Of a stretch of 5,050 bases of DNA, positions 1 to 5,050 are shown piece by piece. The stretch lies in assembly GCA_024638355.1 (NCBI GenBank), contig JAHEKO010000039.1, positions 10,494-15,543 on the forward strand, read 5' to 3'. This DNA is from Acidobacteriota bacterium (GTDB lineage: Bacteria > Acidobacteriota > Thermoanaerobaculia > Multivoradales > JAHEKO01). Position numbers and translations under genes: made by a program. Below the pieces are notes generated by a model that saw nothing but the letters and a program-made list of their open reading frames with translations, made no database searches and had not been told where the DNA came from. Numbering within the stretch: the stretch's first letter is position 1; each line of letters opens with the position of its first letter.

Positions 1-996
1 TTCGCCCGCAACCCGCGGCACCCCGGGGCCGTCCACTACATGATCCACTCGTACGACGATCCGGTGCACGCGCCGCTCGGTCTGCGCGCCGCGCGGGTCT
101 ACGCCGACATCGCGCCGGCCGCTTCGCACGCCCAGCACATGATCTCCCACATCTACGTGGCGCTTGGACGCTGGGAGGACTCGGTCGAGTCGAACGCCAA
201 GTCGTTCGAGGTCTCGCGCGAGCGGCGCGAGCGCCAGAGCCTGGGCGTGGACGCCCTCAACTACCACTCCCTGCAGTGGCTTCAATACTCCTACCTGCAG
301 CTCGGCCGCTTCGAGCAGGCGCGCCGGCTGCTCGACGACATGGAGCGCTACGTCGTCGAAAGCGACTCGCTCCGGGCGCGCTGGTACCACGCCCACATGC
401 GCGCCGCCTGGGTCGTCGAGAGCGGCCGCGACGCGCCCGGCGGCCACGGCGCCGCGAGCGATCGGAAGAGCGCCCAGGCGCTCGATCACTTCGCCACCGG
501 CTGGGCCGCGCTCGAGAGCGACGACCCGGAGGCCGCGGCGAGGGCCTACGAGAGCCTCGCGGCCGCCACCGAGGCGATCCTCGACGACCCCGAGGCGAGC
601 GACAGGGCGCGCGACGACGCCCGGGTGCTGACCAAGCTGCTGCGCGCGCGCCTCGAGCTGGCCGCCGGCGAAGAGCAGATCGGCCTCTCGCTCCTCGCCG
701 AAGCGGCCGACATCGAGACGGCCATGCCGCTCGATTTCGGCCCTCCCGGGATCATCAAGCCGTCGCACGAGCTCTACGGGGAGGCGCTCCTGGCAGCCGA
801 TCAACCCGGCGAGGCGCTCGCCCACTTCCAGGCCGCGCTCGAGCGGGCGCCGCGGCGATCGCAATCGCTCGCCGGACTCGCCCGGGCGGCCCATGCCGTG
901 GGCGAGACCGAGATCGCCGATCGCGCCTGTGGCGAGCTGGAGTCGATCTTCGCCCGGGCCGAGCCCGCCCGGCTGCCGGCCGCCTGCGGCTCTTGA
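1..996 (+). CDS. TPR-repeat protein with His-rich segment, function unknown (5' end outside window)
   Basis: The frame is open from base 1 and in phase with the first in-frame ATG at 40. The residues before that ATG (FARNPRHPGAVHY) read as protein, so the gene very likely starts upstream; 331 residues are visible. Residues 1-51 hold many histidines: HPGAVHYMIHSYDD at 7-20 and SHAQHMISHIY at 42-52. I remember this segment as the hallmark of a family of large TPR proteins. TPR-like helix pairs follow at about 43-72 (ALGRWEDSVESNAKSF), 88-118 (LGRFEQARRLLDDM) and 258-310, where PGEALAHFQAALERAP fits the TPR consensus closely. GPPGIIKPSHELYGEALL at 248-265 also looks family-typical. TPRs usually mediate protein binding; the role of the histidines is unknown. 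No signal peptide can be judged because the N-terminus is missing. The stop overlaps the next gene by 4 bases. The TPR assignment is solid; the function is open. Confidence 0.85.
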   Translation, partial: FARNPRHPGAVHYMIHSYDDPVHAPLGLRAARVYADIAPAASHAQHMISHIYVALGRWEDSVESNAKSFEVSRERRERQSLGVDALNYHSLQWLQYSYLQLGRFEQARRLLDDMERYVVESDSLRARWYHAHMRAAWVVESGRDAPGGHGAASDRKSAQALDHFATGWAALESDDPEAAARAYESLAAATEAILDDPEASDRARDDARVLTKLLRARLELAAGEEQIGLSLLAEAADIETAMPLDFGPPGIIKPSHELYGEALLAADQPGEALAHFQAALERAPRRSQSLAGLARAAHAVGETEIADRACGELESIFARAEPARLPAACGS

Positions 997-1850
997 CGCG
1001 AGGCGCTAGCGGCGACGAGGCGAGCGGCGATCGCGCCTGCGTCCGCTTCCTGCAGGCGACGCTTCCCCGCCTCGGCTACCGTTGGGCCGGGTTCCGCAAG
1101 GTCCGGCGGCAGGTCTGCCGGCGCGTCAAGAAGCGCTACCGCGAGCTCGGGCTGTCGGCTTTCGATGACTATGCCGATCGCCTGGCCGCCGACGCCGAGG
1201 AGTGGCACCACCTCGACGAGTGCTGCCGGATCACGATCTCGCGCTTCTACCGGGATCGGCGACTCTGGCACGCGCTGGCCACGGCTGTCCTACCGCAGCT
1301 CTACGCGCGGGTGGCCGCGCGCTCGCCCTCTCGGCTGCGCGTCTGGAGCGCCGGCTGCGGCGCGGGCGAGGAGCCCTACACCCTCGCGATCCTGACGCGG
1401 CTCGGCTCGACGCCGGCGCCACCCGAGATCGAGATCGAGATTGTCGCCACCGATCTCGACCCGAACCAGCTCGAGCGCGCCGGCCGCGCCGTCTACCCGG
1501 AGTCGAGCCTGCGCGACCTGCCGGCCGAGTGGCGCGAGCGGGCGTTCGACCGCGAGCCCGAGGGCCACCGGCGGCTGAGCGCGCCCTTCGCGAGCGATGT
1601 ACGCCTCTACCGCCAGGACCTGCGGCACGAGGCGCCGCCGGGCCGGTTCGACCTCGTCCTCTGCCGCAACCTGGCGTTCACCTACTTCGACGCCGCGGGC
1701 CAGCAGAAGAGCTGCGAGCGCCTCCTGAGCCGCCTCGAGCCCCGCGGCTGGCTGGCGCTGGGAAGCCACGAGGCCCCGCCCGAAGGAGCTGCCCTGGTCC
1801 GGCCCCTCGAGGGCCTTCCCCTCTTCGCTCGTCCGCCGGCCGGCGCGTAG
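993..1850 (+). CDS. CheR-type SAM-dependent methyltransferase, divergent orphan
   Basis: This is a 285-residue protein with CheR architecture. A basic helical N-terminal domain (about 15-90) contains VRRQVCRRVKKRYRELGL and ends in TISRFYRD at 81-88, where chemotaxis CheR has a TxFFR-type motif. The Rossmann methyltransferase domain has motif I WSAGCGAGEEPYTLAI (118-133), the acidic SAM-binding loop ATDLDPNQL (152-160), RDLP (174-177), FDLVLCRNLAFTYFD (219-233) and LGSHE (256-260). CheR proper methylates receptor glutamates. Here no receptor, CheB, CheA or CheW is in view, and RNLAFTYF has one residue more than the usual RNVLIYF, so the substrate is unknown. The start is TTG at 993, overlapping the upstream TGA (TTGA). 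The frame has no ATG or GTG near the N-terminal domain and contains no internal methionine. There is no clear Shine-Dalgarno site, so translational coupling to the TPR gene is inferred. The fold call is firm, the start moderately so. Confidence 0.87.
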   Translation: MTRGASGDEASGDRACVRFLQATLPRLGYRWAGFRKVRRQVCRRVKKRYRELGLSAFDDYADRLAADAEEWHHLDECCRITISRFYRDRRLWHALATAVLPQLYARVAARSPSRLRVWSAGCGAGEEPYTLAILTRLGSTPAPPEIEIEIVATDLDPNQLERAGRAVYPESSLRDLPAEWRERAFDREPEGHRRLSAPFASDVRLYRQDLRHEAPPGRFDLVLCRNLAFTYFDAAGQQKSCERLLSRLEPRGWLALGSHEAPPEGAALVRPLEGLPLFARPPAGA

Positions 1851-1851
1851 A

Positions 1852-1890
1852 CCCGGCGGGTGCGCCGGGCCGGTCGCGGGAGCGAGCCGG
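1852..1890. terminator. Two GC-rich hairpins between convergent genes, possible bidirectional terminator
   Basis: The first hairpin has a perfect 7-bp stem, CCCGGCG (1852-1858) with CGCCGGG (1863-1869), and a 4-base loop. The second pairs CCGGTCGC (1870-1877) with GCGA (1882-1885) and CCGG (1887-1890), with one bulged G and a GGGA loop. They begin one base after the methyltransferase stop and end one base before the hydrolase stop. Neither has a T-run on either side, so they do not meet the classical intrinsic terminator pattern. In DNA this rich in G+C, short stems also arise by chance. The position supports a role in ending both transcripts, but that is inference. Confidence 0.35.
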
Positions 1891-1891
1891 A

Positions 1892-2563
1892 TCAGTCCGC
1901 GGCGGACAGCTCGCCGAGGAACCGCCCGGCCGCCTGGTAGAACTCGGCGCTGAACTCGTGGCCGCCTTCGAAAACGCAGGTCTCGGCCTCGATGCCGGCG
2001 GCGTTCAGGAGATCGAAGTCGCGCTGGAGCTTGGCGTCGTCGTACCACTCGTCTTCGGTGCCGCGGCCGATGAAGACGCGCGGAAAACCGCCAAGCTCGG
2101 CGCGAAAGATCTCGGTCGGCGCGTCGCCGCCCAGGGCGATCAGACCCTGGCAGGCGTGCCCCGCTCCCGCCGCCGCCCGGTAGGCCATCGCCGTCCCCTG
2201 GGAGAAGCCCAGGAAGACCACCGGCTCGGCCACCTCGATCCGGCTCTTGACCTCGGTCAAGACCTCGCCGACGTAGCGGACGTTGTCGACGATCGCGAGC
2301 TCCCGGTCGCTGCGGGTCATCCAGCTCGCGCCCAGCTCGCCGCTGCGCGACCGGTAGAACACGTGGAGACCCTGAATCGCCACCAGGTGCCAGTCGACCA
2401 GGCCGCGCAGCTCGAGCAGCGCGTCGAGATGCTCCTCCGCGGTCTGCGCGTAGCCGTGAAAGCCGACCAGGAGCGGCGCCGGGCCGTCGGCCTCGGCGCT
2501 GCGGATCAGGTAGCGTCCGTGCATCCGGGCCGCGATGGTGTGAGCCTCGAATGTCCCGGACAT
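1892..2563 (-). CDS. Alpha/beta-hydrolase, phospholipase/carboxylesterase family
   Basis: This is a 223-residue serine hydrolase, about the usual length for the small carboxylesterase/lysophospholipase-like family. The oxyanion-hole segment is LLVGFHGYAQ (31-40). The nucleophile elbow is FLGFSQGTAMAYRAA with Ser121. The acid is probably Asp171 in RGTEDEWY, and the base His202 in GGHEF. The order and spacing of Ser, Asp and His fit the fold. No signal peptide or membrane segment is seen, so the enzyme is probably cytoplasmic, acting on a carboxylic ester or similar bond; the substrate cannot be told. The ATG start at 2561-2563 has AAGGAG 9 bases upstream. The gene lies 25 bases after trpA on the same strand and is probably the last cistron of the trp operon. 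It is not a known tryptophan enzyme, so the link may be only transcriptional. The family is confident, the substrate unknown. Confidence 0.9.
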   Translation of the reverse strand: MSGTFEAHTIAARMHGRYLIRSAEADGPAPLLVGFHGYAQTAEEHLDALLELRGLVDWHLVAIQGLHVFYRSRSGELGASWMTRSDRELAIVDNVRYVGEVLTEVKSRIEVAEPVVFLGFSQGTAMAYRAAAGAGHACQGLIALGGDAPTEIFRAELGGFPRVFIGRGTEDEWYDDAKLQRDFDLLNAAGIEAETCVFEGGHEFSAEFYQAAGRFLGELSAAD

Positions 2564-2572
2564 GACCTCTCT

Positions 2573-2578
2573 CTCCTT
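2573..2578 (-). promoter_or_regulatory. Ribosome binding site of the hydrolase gene
   Basis: AAGGAG on the minus strand lies 9 bases before the ATG at 2561-2563. It is the strongest Shine-Dalgarno match in the window. It lies in the 25-base gap after the trpA stop, so the hydrolase can be translated independently of trpA. It also supports the chosen start. Confidence 0.75.
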
Positions 2579-2588
2579 CGCCTGGGAC

Positions 2589-3383
2589 TCAGCGCAGGGC
2601 CGACGCCAGCTCCCGCACCTCGCTCTCGATCAGCTCGGCGAGCTCGGGCTCGCCGGCATGCTCCTCGACGATGCGAACCAGATGGCTGCCGACGACGACG
2701 CCGTCGGCGACCCGCGCGATCGCGCGCACCTGCGCCGGCGAGTGGATTCCGAATCCCACCGCCAGCGGCAGCGGTACCTTCCGCCGCGCCCGCTTCGCCT
2801 CCTTGATGAGCGCGCGCGGCAGCTCTCCGCGGGCGCCGGTCACTCCGGTGCGCGACACGTAGTAGATGAAGCCGGTCGAGCTCTCCACCACCCGCCGCAG
2901 CCGCTTGCGGTCGCTGGTCGGGGCGAGCAAGAAGATGGTGTCGATGTCGCGAGCCCGCAGCGCCGGGATCAGCTCGCCCGCCTCGTCCGGCGGCAGGTCG
3001 ACGCACAGCACCCCGTCGACGCCCGAAGCCTGCGCCCGCTCCGCAAAGCGGTCGATGCCGGCCGCCAGGAGCGGATTGAAATAGGTGAACAGCACGATCG
3101 GCACGCCGAGCCTGTCGCGATATCGCGCCACCAGGTCGAGCACGGCCGACAGGCTGGCGCCGCCCGCCAGCGCCCGCGCCGCTGCCCGCTGGTTGACCGG
3201 ACCGTCGGCGATCGGATCGCTGAACGGCACGCCGATCTCGATGATGTCGGCGCCTCCCGCGACCAGCGCCTCGAGCAGTCGGCCGCAGGTCGCGAAGTCG
3301 GGATCGCCGCCGGTCAGGTACGGGATGAAGGCGGCCCGACGCTCCTCTCGGCAGCGCTCGAAGACCGCGTGGATCTCGCTCAC
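2589..3383 (-). CDS. trpA: Tryptophan synthase alpha subunit
   Basis: TrpA cleaves indole-3-glycerol phosphate to indole and glyceraldehyde-3-phosphate; the indole is channelled to TrpB in the alpha2beta2 complex. The 264-residue length is normal for this TIM barrel. Visible motifs are [11 protein letters not shown] (19-29), [16 protein letters not shown] (47-62) with catalytic Glu49 and Asp60 at the same numbers as in the Salmonella enzyme, FLLAPTSD (151-158), [13 protein letters not shown] (171-183), AVGFGI (208-213) and GVVVGS (228-233). The phosphate-binding glycines are therefore intact. [10 protein letters not shown] has Asn where many homologues carry Ile, a small variation. The GTG start at 3381-3383 overlaps the trpB TGA (GTGA) and has GGGAG 5 bases upstream, so translation is probably coupled to trpB and helps keep the subunits equimolar. 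The frame stays open far upstream, but that extension is antisense-like arginine-rich sequence lying over trpB and is not part of the gene. Confidence 0.97.
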   Translation of the reverse strand: MSEIHAVFERCREERRAAFIPYLTGGDPDFATCGRLLEALVAGGADIIEIGVPFSDPIADGPVNQRAAARALAGGASLSAVLDLVARYRDRLGVPIVLFTYFNPLLAAGIDRFAERAQASGVDGVLCVDLPPDEAGELIPALRARDIDTIFLLAPTSDRKRLRRVVESSTGFIYYVSRTGVTGARGELPRALIKEAKRARRKVPLPLAVGFGIHSPAQVRAIARVADGVVVGSHLVRIVEEHAGEPELAELIESEVRELASALR

Positions 3384-4645
3384 TCGAACTCCCGGCCGAC
3401 GCGGGCCACGGAGCGACGGGCGGGCGTCTTGGCGGCGCGCTTCGCCGCCTCGCGGTCGTACTCGAGCACCGACTCGACGTCCTTGTCGCCTCGCCCGGAG
3501 AGGTTGATCAGAACGATCTTGCGCGACGATAGGCTGGGAGCTCGCTTGATCGCTTCGGCGACCGCATGGGCGGTCTCCAGCGCGGCCAGGATCCCCTCGG
3601 TGGCCGCCAGCCGGTGAAACGCCTCGATCGCCTCTTCGTCGGTCGCCGACGTGTACTCGACCCGCCCCTCTTCGGCGAGCTTGACGTGCTCGGGACCGAC
3701 CGCCGGGTAGTCGAGGCCGGCGGAGACCGAGTGCGTGCCGGCGACCTGCCCGTCGCGGTCTTGCAGCAACAGCGTGCGCGTGCCGTGGAGAACGCCTACC
3801 CTGCCGCCGTGAAAGCGCGCCGCGTGCTCGCCCAGCTTCTCGCCGCGACCGCCCGCCTCGACGCCGATCATGCGCACGCGCCGATCGTCGAGAAAGGCCG
3901 TGAACAGGCCGAGCGAGTTGCTGCCGCCGCCGACACACGCGATCGCCAGGTCGGGCCAGCCGCGGCTCGCCTGCCGGCGCAGCTGGCGGCGCGCCTCGTC
4001 GCCGATGACCCGATGGAAGTCGCGCACCATGCGCGGGTACGGGTCGGGGCCGAGCACCGAGCCGAGCACGTAGTGGGTATCGCGGACGTTGGTCACCCAA
4101 TCGCGCAGCGCCTCGTTGATGGCGTCCTTGAGCGTGCGGCTGCCGGCGTCGACACCGGCCACCTCGGCGCCGAGCAGGCGCATGCGCTCGACGTTCAAGC
4201 GCTGACGTCGCATGTCCTCCTCGCCCATGTAGACCGTGCACGCGAGTCCCAGGAGCGCCGCCGCCGTGGCGGTGGCGACGCCGTGCTGCCCGGCGCCGGT
4301 CTCGGCGATGATCCGCTCCTTGCCCATCACCTGCGCCAGCAGCGCCTGGCCGATGGCGTTGTTGATCTTGTGGGCGCCGGTGTGGAGCAGATCTTCGCGC
4401 TTGAGGTAGATCCGCGCACCGCCCAGCTCGCGACTGAGCCTCTCGGCGAAGTAGAGGGGCGTCGGGCGGCCGGCGTAGTCGCGCAGCAGGCTCTTCAGAC
4501 GCTTGCGGAAGCGGCGCGTTCCGGAGAACTTGTCGTAGGCCCGCGCCAGCTCGGCGATCGGAGCCATGAGCGTCTCCGGGACGTAGCGCCCGCCGTAGTC
4601 GCCGAAATAGCCGATCAATGGGGTCTTCGCGCTCGTCATTCCCAA
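3380..4645 (-). CDS. trpB: Tryptophan synthase beta subunit
   Basis: TrpB is the PLP enzyme that condenses indole with serine to give tryptophan, in complex with TrpA. The 421-residue protein has the TrpB1-type N-terminus [15 protein letters not shown] (12-26), the PLP lysine in HTGAHKINN (Lys93), ETGAGQHG with catalytic Glu115, the PLP phosphate loop GGGSN (239-243), Glu350 in ATEG, and LSGRGDKD (382-389) with Ser383 placed to contact the pyridine nitrogen. All key residues are present, so it should be active. The tail after GRGDKD is 32 residues and basic, against 14 in Salmonella TrpB. The start is ambiguous: TTG at 4643-4645 has AGGG 7 bases upstream, whereas ATG at 4637-4639 (two codons in) would leave a 13-base spacing. 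I chose TTG on spacing, but ATG is quite possible. trpF ends 9 bases before the TTG, and trpA overlaps the stop by 4 bases. Confidence 0.97.
   Translation of the reverse strand: MGMTSAKTPLIGYFGDYGGRYVPETLMAPIAELARAYDKFSGTRRFRKRLKSLLRDYAGRPTPLYFAERLSRELGGARIYLKREDLLHTGAHKINNAIGQALLAQVMGKERIIAETGAGQHGVATATAAALLGLACTVYMGEEDMRRQRLNVERMRLLGAEVAGVDAGSRTLKDAINEALRDWVTNVRDTHYVLGSVLGPDPYPRMVRDFHRVIGDEARRQLRRQASRGWPDLAIACVGGGSNSLGLFTAFLDDRRVRMIGVEAGGRGEKLGEHAARFHGGRVGVLHGTRTLLLQDRDGQVAGTHSVSAGLDYPAVGPEHVKLAEEGRVEYTSATDEEAIEAFHRLAATEGILAALETAHAVAEAIKRAPSLSSRKIVLINLSGRGDKDVESVLEYDREAAKRAAKTPARRSVARVGREFE
3389..3393 (-). promoter_or_regulatory. Ribosome binding site of trpA, inside trpB
   Basis: GGGAG on the minus strand lies 5 bases before the GTG start of trpA, within the last codons of trpB. 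Together with the GTGA stop/start overlap it fixes the trpA start and suggests coupled translation of the two synthase subunits. Confidence 0.6.
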
Positions 4646-4652
4646 TCGCGGA

Positions 4653-4656
4653 CCCT
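4653..4656 (-). promoter_or_regulatory. Probable ribosome binding site of trpB, overlapping the trpF stop
   Basis: The minus strand reads TAGGG, where TAG is the trpF stop and AGGG a short Shine-Dalgarno core. It lies 7 bases before a TTG and 13 before an ATG two codons further on. The spacing favours TTG as the trpB start, but a four-base match is weak evidence. Confidence 0.4.
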
Positions 4657-5050
4657 ATACGGACTGCTGCGAATTCGCTATGCGCAATTCCGCGAAGAGC
4701 CGCTCCATGAGCTCCGGATCCTTGATGCCCGGGTCCGACTCGACCCCCGAGCAGACGTCCACTCCCCAGGCGCCCGAAGCCTCAAGGGCGCGCCGGGCGT
4801 TGCCGGGCCGGATGCCGCCCGCCACCAGAACCGGCCGCGCGAACTCGATGGCGGCCACGCGCTCGTAGCCCCAGCTTTCGCCGCTGCCGCCGAAGAGCGT
4901 CGGGTGGCGCGCCTCGACCAGGAAGGCGCGGCAGTCGCCGAAGGGCGCGAGCGCCGCCGCGGACCACGAATCGTCGAGCCGGAAGGCCTTGATCGCGCGG
5001 CCGGCGAGCGGCCGGATCGACTCGGCGGTCTCGTCGCCGTGGAACTGATA
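4655..5050 (-). CDS. trpF: Phosphoribosylanthranilate isomerase, C-terminal part (5' end outside window)
   Basis: The minus-strand frame is open to the window edge; I translated 131 residues of a protein normally about 200-220 long. TrpF performs the Amadori rearrangement of N-(5'-phosphoribosyl)anthranilate, the third step of the tryptophan branch. Visible motifs, counted from the edge, are QFHGDE (2-7, family QLHGxE), IKAFR (20-24), FLVEARHPTLFGGSG (43-57), the phosphate-binding AGGIRPGN (77-84) and GVDVCSGVE (96-104), then PGIKD (107-111). The family's N-terminal catalytic Cys lies outside the window. Two deviations stand out. The general acid Asp expected shortly before GGSG is Glu46 here, and the usual FDW after GGxG reads WGY (60-62). 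Both phosphate loops look intact, so I expect a working enzyme, but activity is not certain. Shorter start choices such as the GTG at 4856-4858 would remove the barrel core and are rejected. Confidence 0.95.
   Translation of the reverse strand, partial: YQFHGDETAESIRPLAGRAIKAFRLDDSWSAAALAPFGDCRAFLVEARHPTLFGGSGESWGYERVAAIEFARPVLVAGGIRPGNARRALEASGAWGVDVCSGVESDPGIKDPELMERLFAELRIANSQQSV

Noticed and set aside
1425..1442. Triple hexamer repeat GAGATC GAGATC GAGATT
   Set aside because: It encodes Glu-Ile-Glu-Ile-Glu-Ile just before the SAM-binding strand of the methyltransferase. It is too short to be a meaningful repeat element.
1290..2048. 252-codon minus-strand open frame across the convergent junction
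   Set aside because: It lies opposite the methyltransferase motifs, shows no family features and would overlap the hydrolase end.
1202..2806. 534-codon plus-strand open frame spanning the methyltransferase end, the junction and the hydrolase
   Set aside because: It is composed of Arg/Ala/Pro/Gly-rich sequence, has no recognisable motif, and overlaps two well-supported genes in other frames. It is a GC-rich shadow.
2562..3617. 351-codon plus-strand open frame antisense to trpA and trpB
   Set aside because: It is antisense to conserved trp genes; its low-complexity Arg/Asp/His-rich content is the mirror of high-GC third positions.
3384..4241. Upstream extension of the trpA frame over trpB, suggesting a fusion
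   Set aside because: The extension is Arg/Gly/Ala-rich, unlike any tryptophan enzyme, and the intact trpB reads in another frame. TrpA homology begins at the GTG at 3381-3383.
4640..4657. Possible attenuator or regulatory leader between trpF and trpB
   Set aside because: The gap is only 9-15 bases, without tandem Trp codons or a hairpin. Any attenuator would precede the operon's first gene, outside the window.

Overview
The window is a very GC-rich stretch of bacterial chromosome (roughly 70% G+C by eye) with tightly packed genes, GTG/TTG starts and long antisense shadow reading frames. These traits, plus the kind of TPR protein at the left edge, recall soil or uncultured lineages such as Acidobacteriota or Gemmatimonadota. 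That placement is an impression from memory; no marker gene here fixes the phylum.

Layout. Two plus-strand genes fill 1-1850. The first is the 3' part of a tetratricopeptide-repeat protein of unknown function with a histidine-rich N-terminal segment. The second, overlapping it by 4 bases (TTGA), is a CheR-type SAM-dependent methyltransferase. They converge, across 41 bases holding two GC-rich hairpins, on a minus-strand cluster running from the right edge to 1892. In transcription order this is trpF (3' part only), trpB, trpA and a small alpha/beta-hydrolase of the phospholipase/carboxylesterase type. No stretch over 300 bases lacks a gene. The gaps are 41, 25 and 9 bases, and the other two junctions are 4-base overlaps. 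I see no RNA genes, mobile elements, CRISPR array, attachment site or origin, and no promoter: both transcription units begin outside the window.

How the genes work together. TrpF isomerises phosphoribosylanthranilate to the carboxyphenylamino-deoxyribulose phosphate. The intervening indole-glycerol-phosphate synthase (TrpC) is not in view. TrpA and TrpB then form tryptophan synthase, making tryptophan from indole-glycerol phosphate and serine. The trpF-trpB-trpA order is a classical one, and trpB-trpA are coupled by a GTGA overlap. The hydrolase is probably the last cistron of this operon and has its own good Shine-Dalgarno site, but no known role in tryptophan synthesis. The TPR and CheR-like genes are probably co-translated; nothing in view links them to chemotaxis.

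I found no convincing undescribed system. The points most worth a second look are the variant catalytic loop of TrpF (Glu where the family's general acid Asp is expected), the divergent CheR-like enzyme coupled to the TPR gene, and the hydrolase attached to the trp operon.
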